Of a stretch of 64,000 bases of DNA, positions 7,129 to 18,017 are shown in pieces. The position numbers and the translations under genes are program-made. The notes under the pieces are model-generated. The model saw nothing but the letters and a program-made list of their open reading frames with translations. It was not told the origin of the DNA and made no database searches. This DNA is from Bradyrhizobium sp. G127 (GTDB lineage Bacteria > Pseudomonadota > Alphaproteobacteria > Rhizobiales > Xanthobacteraceae), in NCBI RefSeq assembly GCF_021502575.1, contig NZ_JAKFGN010000001.1, positions 1 to 64,000 of the forward strand, written 5' to 3'. Position 1 is the first letter of the stretch. Each line of letters starts with the position of its first letter.

Positions 7129-8205
7129 TCACCCTTTTTTCTTCTCCTTCGGATTGCGCATGGTGAAGCGCGCGTTGCCAAGCCCGGTTCCGATGGTGAG
7201 GATTCCCCATCGCTTGTAGTCCTGCATGAAGGGAATTTCGCTTAAACCCTGCACCACGCCGTCATTGTGCATGAGTACGGCGGTGTCGTGATCGCGGATG
7301 GCGGGGATCGCCTCGATCAGGCTTGCAGGCAAATTGAACTTGCTGCTTTCCCAGTTGCCCGGCAGGTTCTGCGCGCCTTTCTCGATCGATCCATCGGAAT
7401 CGATCGCGCCGGGACACGACACGCCAATGAAAGGCGCAAGTTTGAGACCTTCGGCCTCCGCCTCCTTGAGCAGGCCCTTCAGCATTCCAGCGAGCTTTTT
7501 CACGGCCCCTTCGCGCGTCGGCTCGTCATCCGCATGACGCCACAGTTCGGATTTCCAGACCGAGGCTTTCGACAAATCCGGTGTCTTTTTCTGCCGCGTT
7601 TCCACCACGCCGCAGCGGATATTGGTGCCGCCGATGTCGACAGCGAGAAGACTGTCATGACCCTCAAAAATCCATGACGGCGCGAGATGAGCGCAGCCGA
7701 TCAATGCAGCTTCATCGGGATGGAAGCGGATCGGGATCAGGCCAGCTTTTCCGCCGTTCGCGGCAAGAATAATGCTGGCTCGCGCGATCGCCAGTTCTCC
7801 GATCCGGCTTTGCCGGAAACCGCCGCCGACGATGATCGCCTCGGTCTTGTCCCACGCCTTGGTCTTGAGAAAACGTTGCGTGACGTAGGCCAGCTCCTGC
7901 GCAAACTCTTCGATGGCGCTGTGCACCAGCGCCGCCGCCTCGACATCATCACCACCGAGAATCTCGTCTAGCTTCTTCTTGCTGATGTCTTCCGACGCCT
8001 TGCCGCCGAATGGATCGTCGCCATTCTTCTTGAGCGGTTTGCGCCACTTGTCGAGAATGTCCTGAAACGCACCCTTGCTGGCGCGGTCGCCGAGAAACCC
8101 GTCATCGTCCTTGAGTTCGATGTTGTAGCTGTCGATGTCCACGGACGGCAGCCGCGCCGCCCCATGATTGCCGATTCCGGCAGTTGCGAGAGTGTCCTCA
8201 GCCAT
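7129..8205 (-). CDS. ROK-family sugar kinase-like protein with circularly permuted motif order
   Basis: A 358-residue protein with all main ROK kinase motifs, but in rotated order. First come the C-terminal-type motifs IIVGGGF (124-130) and DEAALIGCAHLA (164-175). Then come the N-terminal phosphate loop DIGGTN (190-195), the catalytic ND (314-315), and phosphate-2 IGTGLGN (338-344) near the end. In ordinary ROK proteins DIGGT is near residue 10 and LGGG near 260. The usual zinc motif (CxCGxxGCxE) is missing from the part that should hold it (residues 1-120). The start ATG was chosen because the longer frame upstream is low-complexity and passes an intergenic repeat. It is probably a sugar or polyphosphate-type kinase; the substrate is unknown. 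Confidence 0.75.
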   Translation of the reverse strand: MAEDTLATAGIGNHGAARLPSVDIDSYNIELKDDDGFLGDRASKGAFQDILDKWRKPLKKNGDDPFGGKASEDISKKKLDEILGGDDVEAAALVHSAIEEFAQELAYVTQRFLKTKAWDKTEAIIVGGGFRQSRIGELAIARASIILAANGGKAGLIPIRFHPDEAALIGCAHLAPSWIFEGHDSLLAVDIGGTNIRCGVVETRQKKTPDLSKASVWKSELWRHADDEPTREGAVKKLAGMLKGLLKEAEAEGLKLAPFIGVSCPGAIDSDGSIEKGAQNLPGNWESSKFNLPASLIEAIPAIRDHDTAVLMHNDGVVQGLSEIPFMQDYKRWGILTIGTGLGNARFTMRNPKEKKKG

Positions 8206-8630
8206 ATGCGGTGCCCCTTGCCTGTTGCCGGGTATAACGGCCGGGGAACCGGATGGTTGCGGTGGCGCGGCGACGCAGCGGCCGCAAAGGGCCGGAAGGC
8301 AGGAAAATTGGCCCAAATGGCTTACAAATGGCCCATTTTCAGGCCACTTTTTCTTGACTCGCAGCCTTCTGCGGCTATAACACCCGCAACCCGGCGCGGG
8401 ATTTCTCGCGCCGTTTGTTTTTGCGTGACCGGACCGCTCCGAAACGAGAGCAGCCGCGATAGCGCAGAGATTTCGCGATGATCGCATGATGATCGCGGCG
8501 AACCCAACGAGCGCGGCCCAGCAAAAGTGGAAACCGGTTTTGCTTCCGGTCGCGCTTAAAATGTAACGACTGAACAAGAAGCCGGGCCGGAGTCATCCGA
8601 GCGCCGGAATCGAACACAAGGAAAAAAACG
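8206..8630. other. Intergenic region between ROK-like gene and rplU
   Basis: About 425 nt with no convincing gene. It must hold the divergent promoters for the ROK-like gene and for rplU-rpmA. A palindromic repeat lies at 8511-8555. A good ribosome site (AAGGAAAAAAACG) precedes rplU. A short palindrome AAATGGCCCATTT is near 8327-8339. I could not place a convincing -35/-10 pair. Confidence 0.5.
8511..8555. repeat. Palindromic intergenic repeat (REP-like)
   Basis: Outer arms GCGCGGCC / GGTCGCGC enclose inner arms GCAAAAGTGG / CCGGTTTTGC (8 of 10 paired). The core AAAGTGGaaACCGGTTTT is shared in part with the repeat at 60835-60882 (AAAAGTGGGCACCGGTTTT), so they look related. Confidence 0.6.
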
Positions 8631-9125
8631 ATGTTCGCAGTCATCAAAACCGGGGGCCGGCAGTTCCGCGTCGTTCCGGATGATGTGCTTGAGATTGGCA
8701 AGATCGCCGGCGATGTTGGATCGATCGTGCAGCTTGGTGAAGTTTTGGTGGTTGGCGGCGATACGCCGGTTCTGGGGGCTCCGTTCGTCAGCGGCGCATC
8801 CGTGGCCGCCGAAGTGCTGGACCACAAGCGCGGCCCGAAGGTTATTGCCTTCAAGAAGCGCCGCCGCAAGAATTCGAAGCGTAAGCGCGGCTATCGCGAT
8901 GAAATCACGGTGATCCGCGTCACCGAAATTCTGACCGATGGCAAGGCCCCGACCGTGGGTCCGCGCCCGAAGAAAGAAAAGAAGGTCGAGGCCGCGCCGG
9001 TTGACGGTGACGAGGCTCCGGCCAAGGTCGCGAAAAAGGCTCCGGCCAAGAAAGCGGCTCCCAAGGCCGCGGCCAAGCCGAAGGCTGCTGCGAAGAAGAC
9101 CGCGGCAAAGAGCGACAAAAAGTGA
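8631..9125 (+). CDS. rplU: 50S ribosomal protein bL21 with long Ala/Lys tail
   Basis: The first ~105 residues are a standard bL21 (MFAVIKTGGRQFRV at the start; GPKVIAFKKRRRKNSKRKRG in the rRNA-binding region). A tail of about 60 residues follows, composed almost only of A, K and P (KKAPAKKAAPKAAAKPK and similar), giving 164 in total. Such tails are common on alphaproteobacterial ribosomal proteins and are probably disordered and RNA-binding. The gene is first in the rplU-rpmA operon; a short stem (GATTCC/GGAATC) lies in the 56 nt spacer. Confidence 0.97.
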   Translation: MFAVIKTGGRQFRVVPDDVLEIGKIAGDVGSIVQLGEVLVVGGDTPVLGAPFVSGASVAAEVLDHKRGPKVIAFKKRRRKNSKRKRGYRDEITVIRVTEILTDGKAPTVGPRPKKEKKVEAAPVDGDEAPAKVAKKAPAKKAAPKAAAKPKAAAKKTAAKSDKK

Positions 9126-9181
9126 AATGATTCCGTCAAGGAATCGGTCTATAGCTTAAAGCGAATTTTGGAGACGGAGCC

Positions 9182-9451
9182 ATGGCTCACAAAAAAGCAG
9201 GCGGTTCATCGCGCAACGGACGCGACTCGGCAGGCAAGCGCCTTGGGGTCAAGGCGTACGGCGGCGAGCACGTGATTCCGGGCAACATCATTGCGCGTCA
9301 GCGCGGCACGACCTGGCATCCCGGCCTCAACGTCGGCATGGGCACCGATCATACCCTGTTCGCCAAGGTCGAAGGCAAAGTCGAATTCCGCGCCAAAGCC
9401 AACGGCCGCACCTTCGTCTCGGTTATTCCGACGGCGGAAGCGGCTGAATAA
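9182..9451 (+). CDS. rpmA: 50S ribosomal protein bL27
   Basis: 89 residues starting [20 protein letters not shown], the diagnostic bL27 N-terminus that reaches the peptidyl-transferase centre. No Firmicutes-type cleavable extension is present. The start follows GGAGACGGAGCC. It pairs with rplU and a strong terminator follows 60 nt after the stop. Confidence 0.98.
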   Translation: MAHKKAGGSSRNGRDSAGKRLGVKAYGGEHVIPGNIIARQRGTTWHPGLNVGMGTDHTLFAKVEGKVEFRAKANGRTFVSVIPTAEAAE

Positions 9452-9510
9452 ACGGTAGACACATCGCGTCTGCCGGGTCTCGTTGAACCGGCAGAGCACT
9501 GGAAGGCTCG

Positions 9511-9546
9511 AAGGGGAGACGGGAAACCGGCCTCCCCTTTTGTTTT
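9511..9546 (+). terminator. Rho-independent terminator of rplU-rpmA
   Basis: Stem AAGGGGAG (9511-9518) / CTCCCCTT (9532-9539), 13-nt loop, then TTGTTTT. Confidence 0.85.
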
Positions 9547-9589
9547 GCGCGCTCGTTGCTTTCGGGGCGAGCGCAATAAGGAGCCCACC

Positions 9590-10177
9590 ATGCTGCAGCC
9601 AACGCCAACTCTCACCTTGCGGGAATCAAGAGCCGTCGTCCTCGAGACCGATCGGCTGGTGTTGCGTCAGCCGACGCTCGCGGACGTAAAAGCCATCGCG
9701 CAGGTCGTCGGCGACAAGCGCGTGTCGATCAATCTGCGCCGCGTGCCACATCCGTACACAACGGACGATGCCATCAGCTTCGTGACCACCGTCGCGGCCA
9801 CCATCGATACTGTTTTCCTCGTCGAGCGCGAACGCGCTGCCGTCGGCCTGGTCGGCGTGAGTTGGGAAAACGAGAACGAACCCGAGCTTGGCTACTGCTT
9901 CGGTGTCGAGCACTGGGGCAAGGGCTATGCGACCGAGGCCGCGCGCGCGGTGATCGATTACGCGTTCGAGGAATTCGCCATCGAGCAGCTTCTCGCCGGC
10001 GCACGGGTGCTGAACCCGGCGTCGCGTCATGTGCTGGAGAAGTGCGGCTTCCAGTGGACCGGCGTCGAGCTGCACCGGTTTCTCGCGCTTGGATCATCGA
10101 CCCCGGTGGACCGCTTCAAGCTGGAGCGCGGCGTCTGGTCGTCGATCAAGAGCTGGAACAACTCGACTCGGCGCTAG
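9590..10177 (+). CDS. GNAT N-acetyltransferase, RimJ/RimL-like
   Basis: 195 residues of the Acetyltransf_3 type. The N-terminus has the family's ETDRLVLRQPTLADV. The acetyl-CoA site is FGVEHWGKGYATEAARAVID (a Q/RxxGxG/A-like loop within it), followed by NPASRHVLEKCGF. The ATG follows AAGGAG and the gene starts 43 nt after the rpmA terminator. RimJ-like proteins acetylate protein N-termini or small amines; the substrate here is unknown. A rpmA-linked position is frequent in Bradyrhizobium relatives, but that is from memory. Confidence 0.85.
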   Translation: MLQPTPTLTLRESRAVVLETDRLVLRQPTLADVKAIAQVVGDKRVSINLRRVPHPYTTDDAISFVTTVAATIDTVFLVERERAAVGLVGVSWENENEPELGYCFGVEHWGKGYATEAARAVIDYAFEEFAIEQLLAGARVLNPASRHVLEKCGFQWTGVELHRFLALGSSTPVDRFKLERGVWSSIKSWNNSTRR

Positions 10178-10187
10178 GCAAGACGCA

Positions 10188-11120
10188 TCATACCACCGTC
10201 GGCGGATTGGGCTGGGGCTCGCGGTGCATCGCCGTCCGCTCGCGCAGGAAGATGTAGATTCCGGCGCAGGCAACGATGGTTGCTCCTATCACGGTGTTCG
10301 GTGACGGCACGTCGCCGAACACCAGAAAGCCCAGCACAATCGCCCAGACAATCATGGTGTATTGAAACGGCGCCACCACGCTGGCCGGCGCAAGAATCAG
10401 CGAACGGTTGAGGCACAGCACCGCGGCGACATTGACGACGCCGCTAATCAGCAACAGCGCGACGAGAATCCACGTCGGCGGCACGAACAGAAACGCCGAC
10501 ACCACGCCGCCGAACACGAACGATCCGACCACCTGGGTGGTCGCCAGAAAGATATTCGACGTCCCGCGCACGTATCGCGTCACGATCATGAAAATCGACT
10601 GACAGAGACATCCGGCCAGCGCGATCAGCGCAGGCCAGGAGATGGCCGCACCGGTCGGCCGAAGCGCGATCAGCACCCCCACAAAGCCGACAACGACGGC
10701 GGTCCAGCGCCGCCAGCCGACATGCTCGCGCAGGAAAATCGCTGAAAACGCGGTGACGAAAATCGGCGCTGCGAGATAGCACGTCGTGGCGTCCGCCAGC
10801 GGAATGTACTTGATCGCCGTGAAGAACAGCATGCCGTCCGAGACCGACAATGCCATTCGCAACACCTGCAATCCGGGCCGCGGCACATTGCGGGCGGCGG
10901 CGAAATTGTCGCGCGCCAGAAACGGCAGCAGCGCTGCAATCGCACCGAAGCCGCGAATGAAAAACAACTGCGCCGGCGGATAAGCCGCCACCATCATCTT
11001 GCTGAAGACATTGACCAGCGAGAAGATCGTCATCGCCGCCAGCATGAATAGAATCCCGCCAAGCGCGGCGGAAAGCGGCGGCCTGCGGCGCAACGATTTG
11101 AAGGAAAGATTCATCGGCAA
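10188..11120 (-). CDS. EamA/DMT-family transporter (paralogue 1)
   Basis: 310 residues with ten predicted membrane segments in two EamA repeats. Both halves carry the typical ends: SAIFLREHVGWRRWTAVVVG in the first, and an equivalent FLVFGDVPSPNTVIGATIV in the second. DMT exporters move amino acids, nucleobases or drugs; the substrate cannot be read from sequence. It is 150 nt downstream of a close paralogue on the same strand. Confidence 0.85.
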   Translation of the reverse strand: MPMNLSFKSLRRRPPLSAALGGILFMLAAMTIFSLVNVFSKMMVAAYPPAQLFFIRGFGAIAALLPFLARDNFAAARNVPRPGLQVLRMALSVSDGMLFFTAIKYIPLADATTCYLAAPIFVTAFSAIFLREHVGWRRWTAVVVGFVGVLIALRPTGAAISWPALIALAGCLCQSIFMIVTRYVRGTSNIFLATTQVVGSFVFGGVVSAFLFVPPTWILVALLLISGVVNVAAVLCLNRSLILAPASVVAPFQYTMIVWAIVLGFLVFGDVPSPNTVIGATIVACAGIYIFLRERTAMHREPQPNPPTVV

Positions 11121-11270
11121 CGGGCTGGCGCAGAAACCGCTAAATGGAGGTGTTTAAAACAGGAGCGGTGCGCGCCGAATCTGACCGACGCGCCGCACGC
11201 AATCCTGCTTAGAAAGCAATCGCTTCCCACACAACCGCCAGAAACGCAGGCCGTTTTGCACGGCCATGCT

Positions 11271-12191
11271 TCAACCCGGCGGCGGCACCACAACCGGCTC
11301 GGCGCGCACAAGCTGGCGCTCGCGCAGGAAGATATAGAGGCCGGCGAGGATGATCACCGCCGCACCTGCGAGCATGGCAATCGACGGCACATCACCGAAC
11401 ACCACGTAACCGAAGATCACGGCCCAGATAATCATCGTGTACTGGTACGGCACGACCACGCTGGCCGGCGCGAGCTTGAGTGAGCGGTTGACGCACATGG
11501 CTGCCGCAATGGAAATGCAGCCCGCCACCGCGAAAAGACCGAAGTCCGGCAGGCTCGGCGTTATCCAGCCGAACGGCGCAGCAATCAGGCCGAACAGCAG
11601 GGTTCCGGCGAACTGCGCCGAGGTCAGCACGATGTCCGGCGTGCCGCGCAGCGAACGCGTAATGATCATCAGCGCGGCAAACGACGCGCTGCCCGCCAGC
11701 GCGATCATCGCCGGCCAGCTCACGGCCTGGGTCGATGGACGCAATGCGATCATCACGCCGACAAAGCCGACGAGGATGGCGCTCCAGCGCCGCCAGCCGA
11801 CATGCTCGCCCAGGAAGATCGCGGAGGCCGCAGTGACGAAGATCGGCGCAGCGAGATAGTAGGTGATGACATCCGCGAGCGGCAGATAAACGGAGGCAGC
11901 GAAGAACGCCGCCACCTCGAGCGTGGACAGCACGACGCGGATGGCTTGCAGACCCGGCCTCTGAATGTTGCGAAGTGCTGCACGCTGGCGCCAGATCGCC
12001 GGAGACAGCAGAACGAGACTCGAGGCGGCGCGCAGCAGCAGCAACTGCCCGACCGAGTAAGTCGCCACGATGTACTTGCCCAGCGCGTCGCCGAACGAGA
12101 ACATCCAGACCGCCAGCAGCATCAGCGCGATGCCCGCGAGCGCCGCCGAGCGGTTGCCGGTATCGGCCGAGATTTTCGCCAACAGGGTCAT
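11271..12191 (-). CDS. EamA/DMT-family transporter (paralogue 2)
   Basis: 306 residues from ATG at 12189-12191 (MTLLAKISADTG); an upstream in-frame ATG adds 21 residues with no family match. It has ten membrane segments. The first repeat reads YLAAPIFVTAASAIFLGEHV, against YLAAPIFVTAFSAIFLREHV in paralogue 1, so the two genes arose by tandem duplication. A long hydrophilic end (RAEPVVVPPPG) follows the last helix. Export substrate unknown. Confidence 0.85.
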   Translation of the reverse strand: MTLLAKISADTGNRSAALAGIALMLLAVWMFSFGDALGKYIVATYSVGQLLLLRAASSLVLLSPAIWRQRAALRNIQRPGLQAIRVVLSTLEVAAFFAASVYLPLADVITYYLAAPIFVTAASAIFLGEHVGWRRWSAILVGFVGVMIALRPSTQAVSWPAMIALAGSASFAALMIITRSLRGTPDIVLTSAQFAGTLLFGLIAAPFGWITPSLPDFGLFAVAGCISIAAAMCVNRSLKLAPASVVVPYQYTMIIWAVIFGYVVFGDVPSIAMLAGAAVIILAGLYIFLRERQLVRAEPVVVPPPG

Positions 12192-12283
12192 GCGCCGCCG
12201 CCGGGGTGAATGGGTCCAAAATGCGGCCGCGAGACATTCCGAGTGAAGCAGCACCGGCTCGCGACGATTCTGCCGCTGTTTAA

Positions 12284-13516
<1,233 letters not shown>

Positions 13517-13561
13517 CGCCTTCCGCCTTTTTCAAGTTATCCCTGATAATGCTGATTTCTC

Positions 13562-14707
13562 ATGTCGCACCCCAAGCTGAAAAACTTTCGCCGCATCGTC
13601 GTCAAGGTCGGATCGTCGCTGCTGATCGATTCAGTTGCCGGCGAAGTACGCGCAAGCTGGCTGGCCGCGCTGGCCGCCGACATCGCGAAACTGCATCATG
13701 ACGGCAAGGATGTGCTGGTCGTCTCGTCCGGTTCGATCGCGCTCGGACGCAGCCGCCTGAAATTGCCAAGCGGCGCGCTCAAGCTCGAGGAAAGCCAGGC
13801 GGCGGCGGCAGTCGGGCAGATCGCACTGGCACGGATCTGGTCGGAGGTGCTCGGCGCGCACGGAATCGGCGCGGGACAAATCCTGGTGACGCTGCAGGAC
13901 ACCGAGGAACGGCGGCGCTATCTCAATGCGCGCTCGACGATCTCGAAACTTCTGGAATGGCGCGCGGTGCCGGTCATCAACGAGAACGATACCGTCGCCA
14001 CCAACGAAATCCGCTACGGCGACAATGACCGCCTCGCTGCGCGCGTCGCCACCATGACCAGCGCTGATCTGCTCATTCTGCTCTCGGACATCGACGGCCT
14101 CTACACTGCGCCGCCTTCGGCAAACCCGAACGCAAAGCTGATACCCGTCGTCGAATCCATCACCGCCGATGTCGAGGCGATGGCGGGCGCTGCGGAGTCT
14201 GAACTGTCGCGCGGCGGCATGCGCACCAAGATCGAGGCCGCGAAGATCGCAACCAGCGCCGGCACCCACATGCTGATCGCATCGGGCAAGATCGAGCATC
14301 CGTTGCAAGCCATCGCCGACGGAGGGCCATGCACCTGGTTTCTCACCCCGGCCAATCCCGTCACCGCGCGCAAGCGCTGGATCGCGGGGTCACTGGAGCC
14401 GAAGGGCACGCTCACCATCGACGCGGGCGCGGTCGCGGCATTGCGCGCCGGCAAGAGCCTGCTGCCGGCCGGCGTGATCCGGGTCGACGGACAGTTCGCG
14501 CGCGGCGATGCCGTGGTGGTGCGCGGTCCGGATACCCATGAGATCGGGCGCGGTCTCGTGGCCTATGACGCGGAGAACGCGGAACTGATCAAGGGCCGCT
14601 CCTCCTCGGATGCCGCCCAGATCCTCGGCATCAGCGGGCGGGCGGAAATGATCCACCGCGACGACCTCGTGGTCGGCGGCCCCCGCGGCGTCGACAGCGC
14701 CAAGTAG
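13562..14707 (+). CDS. proB: Glutamate 5-kinase
   Basis: 381 residues. The amino-acid kinase domain begins [12 protein letters not shown]. It includes the substrate motifs [10 protein letters not shown] and [20 protein letters not shown] and the feedback-site region [17 protein letters not shown]-terminal PUA domain follows from about residue 285 ([13 protein letters not shown]). It catalyses the first, proline-inhibited step of proline synthesis. proA follows after 150 nt, so the pathway pair is intact. Confidence 0.97.
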   Translation: MSHPKLKNFRRIVVKVGSSLLIDSVAGEVRASWLAALAADIAKLHHDGKDVLVVSSGSIALGRSRLKLPSGALKLEESQAAAAVGQIALARIWSEVLGAHGIGAGQILVTLQDTEERRRYLNARSTISKLLEWRAVPVINENDTVATNEIRYGDNDRLAARVATMTSADLLILLSDIDGLYTAPPSANPNAKLIPVVESITADVEAMAGAAESELSRGGMRTKIEAAKIATSAGTHMLIASGKIEHPLQAIADGGPCTWFLTPANPVTARKRWIAGSLEPKGTLTIDAGAVAALRAGKSLLPAGVIRVDGQFARGDAVVVRGPDTHEIGRGLVAYDAENAELIKGRSSSDAAQILGISGRAEMIHRDDLVVGGPRGVDSAK

Positions 14708-14856
14708 GACAAAGCGCAAGCCCGGCCAATGACCTAGAGGCGACCGCAACAGGCCATTGGCCGACCCGCCGACCAGCCATGTTCCCGGCGGCTCGCCGGA
14801 TCAGAATTTCTGTGCTAGGGCATAGCCTTACAGGCAATCCGCACTAGATAGACCTC

Positions 14857-16167
14857 ATGTCCGCACCGCTCAAAGTACTGGATAGCGCCAAAGATCTGGA
14901 TGGCGCTGCTGATCTGGCCGCGCTGATGACCGACCTCGGCGCGGGAGCGCGCCGTGCTGCGCGGGTTCTGGCGCTGGCCCAAAGCGCACAGAAGGACGCG
15001 GCGCTTGCCGCCATGGCCGCGGCTATCCGGGCCAGTGCAAAAGAAATACTCGCCGCCAATGCCGAGGACGTTGCCGAAGCAAAAGCCAACGGATCAAGCG
15101 GCGCCTTCGTCGATCGTCTCGCGCTCAATGACGCGCGCATCGCCGCCATGGCCGACGGCATCGACGTGGTGCGAGCGATCCCCGATCCTGTCGGCATCGT
15201 CACCGAATCCTGGACGCGCCCCAACGGCATGACCATCGAACGCGTGCGCGTGCCGCTCGGCGTAGTCGGCGTGATCTTCGAGAGCCGCCCCAATGTCGCC
15301 GCCGATGCCGGTGCGCTGTGCCTGAAATCCGGCAACGCCGTGATCCTGCGCGGCGGCTCGGACAGCTTCCGCTCCTGCCGCGCGATCCATCAGTGCCTCA
15401 TCGAAGGTCTCCGCAAGGCGGGACTTCCCGAAGAATCCATTTCGCTGGTGCCTACCCGTGACCGCGCGGCGGTCGGGCAGATGCTCGCAGGACTCAACGG
15501 CGGGATCGACGTGATCGTGCCCCGTGGCGGCAAAAACCTCGTCGCCCGCGTGCAGCTTGAGGCGCGCGTGCCGGTGTTCGCGCATCTCGAAGGCGTCAAT
15601 CACGTCTATGTCGACAAGGCGGCGTCGCTCCATATGGCAAAGACGATTGTTCTTAATGCCAAGATGCGACGCCCCGGTGTCTGCGGCGCGGCCGAAACGC
15701 TGCTGATCGACAAGGCTGCGGCGGACAAGCAACTCAAACCGCTGGTGACGATGCTGCTCGATGCCGGCTGCGAAGTGCGCGGCGGCGATGACATTCGCGC
15801 GGTCGATGCACGAGTCAAACCCGTCTCGGACGATGACTGGGCCACCGAATACGAAGACGCGATCATTTCCGCGAAGCTGGTGGACGGCGTCGACGACGCG
15901 CTCGCCCATATCGCACGCTACGGCTCGCATCATACCGACGCCATCGTGACCGAGGACACGAAAGCCGCACAGAAATTTCTCAACGAGGTGGATTCCGCCA
16001 TCGTGCTGCATAACGCCTCGACGCAGTTCGCCGACGGCGGCGAGTTCGGCTTCGGCGCGGAAATCGGCATCGCCACCGGCAAGTTTCACGCACGTGGCCC
16101 GGTCGGCGCGGAGCAACTCACCAGCTTCAAGTATCGCGTTCACGGCACCGGACAGACACGTCCGTGA
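14857..16167 (+). CDS. proA: Gamma-glutamyl phosphate reductase
   Basis: 436 residues, usual family length. It belongs to the aldehyde dehydrogenase superfamily. The catalytic cysteine is in [15 protein letters not shown] and the NADP-binding region contains [20 protein letters not shown]. It converts glutamyl-5-phosphate to glutamate semialdehyde, the second step of proline synthesis. The gene's stop overlaps the GTG start of nadD by 4 nt (GTGA). Confidence 0.97.
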   Translation: MSAPLKVLDSAKDLDGAADLAALMTDLGAGARRAARVLALAQSAQKDAALAAMAAAIRASAKEILAANAEDVAEAKANGSSGAFVDRLALNDARIAAMADGIDVVRAIPDPVGIVTESWTRPNGMTIERVRVPLGVVGVIFESRPNVAADAGALCLKSGNAVILRGGSDSFRSCRAIHQCLIEGLRKAGLPEESISLVPTRDRAAVGQMLAGLNGGIDVIVPRGGKNLVARVQLEARVPVFAHLEGVNHVYVDKAASLHMAKTIVLNAKMRRPGVCGAAETLLIDKAAADKQLKPLVTMLLDAGCEVRGGDDIRAVDARVKPVSDDDWATEYEDAIISAKLVDGVDDALAHIARYGSHHTDAIVTEDTKAAQKFLNEVDSAIVLHNASTQFADGGEFGFGAEIGIATGKFHARGPVGAEQLTSFKYRVHGTGQTRP

Positions 16168-16832
16168 ATCGCGCGCCCGGGACCGACGCGCCCTCGCATG
16201 ACGCGACGTGCCTGTCTCACGGCATTCCGCTTCACACCGACGGCATGCGGATCGGCCTGCTCGGCGGATCGTTCAATCCGCCGCACGAGGCTCATCGTGC
16301 GATCAGCCTGTTCGCAATGAAGCGGTTGCAGCTTGATCGCATCTGGTGGCTGGTCTCGCCTGGCAATCCGCTCAAGGACAACGGCTCGCTGCATGCCTTG
16401 CGCGAGCGCATGGCGGCAGCCGAGAGGGTTGCGCATCATCCGCGCATCGATGTCAGTTGTCTCGAAACCGTCATTGGCACCCGTTACACTGCGGATACGA
16501 TTTCCTACTTGCGGCGCCGCTGTTCCGGTGTGCGTTTTGTGTGGATCATGGGCGCTGACAATCTCGCGCAGTTCAACCGCTGGGAAAGCTGGCGGCATAT
16601 CGCCGACATGGTGCCTATCGCCGTGATTGATCGCCCGCCCAACAGTTTCCGCTCCCTGTCGTCCGTCGCCGCTCAGGCCCTGATGTCTTGCCGCATTGAC
16701 GAGCGCAATGCCGGAGCGCTGGCGAGCCGCCGCGCGCCGGCATGGACCTTCCTCACCGGGCTGAAATCGAGCCTGTCCTCGACACGATTGCGGAACCCGG
16801 ACGGAAGCTGGAAGGATGCCGATTCGCGATGA
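16164..16832 (+). CDS. nadD: Nicotinate-mononucleotide adenylyltransferase
   Basis: 222 residues from a GTG that overlaps the proA stop. The nucleotidyl-transferase site is [15 protein letters not shown] (about residues 31-45) and the second site is SLSSTRLRN, the family's ISSTx[16 protein letters not shown] is the NMN-binding segment. About 27 residues precede the usual start MRIGLLGGS at 16245, so a start at that ATG is also possible. It makes deamido-NAD in NAD synthesis. Confidence 0.94.
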   Translation: MNRAPGTDAPSHDATCLSHGIPLHTDGMRIGLLGGSFNPPHEAHRAISLFAMKRLQLDRIWWLVSPGNPLKDNGSLHALRERMAAAERVAHHPRIDVSCLETVIGTRYTADTISYLRRRCSGVRFVWIMGADNLAQFNRWESWRHIADMVPIAVIDRPPNSFRSLSSVAAQALMSCRIDERNAGALASRRAPAWTFLTGLKSSLSSTRLRNPDGSWKDADSR

Positions 16833-16978
16833 CGCTTTCCGGCAACAGAACGGCGCAAATCACCGCGCGCTCATCTGGAACATTGAAACCGTTAACCCCA
16901 CATGCGTATGATGAAGGCGGGCGTCAGGATTCGGCGCTCGCGATACAGTGAAAGGAATGGTCCCTGACCACATCTGTA

Positions 16979-17419
16979 TTGTCCAAAACTGCCTCGGCCA
17001 AGGCTGCTTTGTCCAAGCCTCGTGTTAGAGCGACGCCTGTCTCCGTCGGCCTCGTTCCCGCCTTGCAGGCGCGGCCGGATTCCGACGAGACGCTGAAACT
17101 GATCCTCTCCCGCCTTGACGACATGAAAGCGGAAGAGACGGTCACCATCGACCTTCGCGGCAAATCCTCCATCACCGACTACATGGTCGTGACCTCCGGA
17201 CGGGCCAACCGTCACGTCGGCGCGATCGCGGAGAACGTCGCAAAGGGCCTGAAAGAGAGCGGCATCCCCGCCCCTCATATCGAGGGACTGCCCAACTGCG
17301 ACTGGGTGCTGATCGATTCCGGCGATGTGATCGTTCACGTGTTCAGGCCGGAAGTCCGCGAGTTCTACAATCTTGAAAAGATGTGGACCTCCGAGAAGCC
17401 GGCGGCGAAGGCGCGCTGA
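16979..17419 (+). CDS. rsfS: Ribosomal silencing factor RsfS (Iojap)
   Basis: 146 residues. The Iojap domain is clear: KSSITDYMVVTSGRANRHVG, then IEGLPNCDWVLIDSGDVIVHVF and the end REFYNLEKMW. RsfS binds uL14 and blocks subunit joining in starvation. No in-frame ATG exists: the frame is closed by TGA at 16949, so the start must be TTG at 16979 or CTG at 16964. An AAAGGAA motif at 16951-16957 suits the CTG better. The 30-residue Lys/Ala-rich head is outside the conserved domain. Confidence 0.93.
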   Translation: MSKTASAKAALSKPRVRATPVSVGLVPALQARPDSDETLKLILSRLDDMKAEETVTIDLRGKSSITDYMVVTSGRANRHVGAIAENVAKGLKESGIPAPHIEGLPNCDWVLIDSGDVIVHVFRPEVREFYNLEKMWTSEKPAAKAR

Positions 17420-17476
17420 ACGGAGCTGAGGCTGCGCGTGTATTCACGTGCGTGCGCGCATGGTAGTTTGCGCGCC

Positions 17477-17959
17477 ATGCGCATCCTCGTCATCGCCATC
17501 GGCCGCCTGAAACAGGGTCCGGAACGGGAGCTTGCCGAACGTTATCGCGAGCGGTTCGACGATATCGGCCGCAAGCTTGGATTCCGCGGCCTCGAGATTC
17601 ATGAAATTCCGGAAAGCCGCGGGCGCGATGCCGCTGCCCGGATCGGCGAAGAAGCGGCGGCGATCGCGGCTCTGATTCCTGACAAATCGTCCATCATCGC
17701 GCTCGACGAGCGCGGCGAGACCATCGACAGCGCAACCTTCGCGCGGCATCTTGGCCGCTGGCGGGACGAATCGGTTCCAAACGCCGTTTTTTTGATCGGC
17801 GGCGCGGACGGACTTTCGCCCGATTTAAGGCGCAAGGCAAAACTCAGCGTTGCGTTTGGAAAAGCAACCTGGCCGCACCAGATGGTGCGCGTCATGCTGC
17901 TGGAGCAGGTTTACCGGGCCGCGACCATTTTATCAGGCCATCCGTACCATCGCGCGTAA
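17477..17959 (+). CDS. rlmH: 23S rRNA m3-pseudouridine-1915 methyltransferase RlmH
   Basis: 160 residues from ATG MRILVIAIGRLK, the family's start; an in-frame ATG-less extension reaches 17438. It is a SPOUT-fold enzyme with the SAM site FLIGGADGLS and the C-terminal knot SVAFGKATWPHQMVRVMLLE ending HPYHRA. It methylates Psi1915 in helix 69 of 23S rRNA. It follows rsfS by about 60 nt, the usual pairing. Confidence 0.96.
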   Translation: MRILVIAIGRLKQGPERELAERYRERFDDIGRKLGFRGLEIHEIPESRGRDAAARIGEEAAAIAALIPDKSSIIALDERGETIDSATFARHLGRWRDESVPNAVFLIGGADGLSPDLRRKAKLSVAFGKATWPHQMVRVMLLEQVYRAATILSGHPYHRA

Positions 17960-18017
17960 GGCATGATCTGCTTTAAAAGATCACGTCCACTCAGAAGATC
18001 CGAGAGATCGACCGTAC

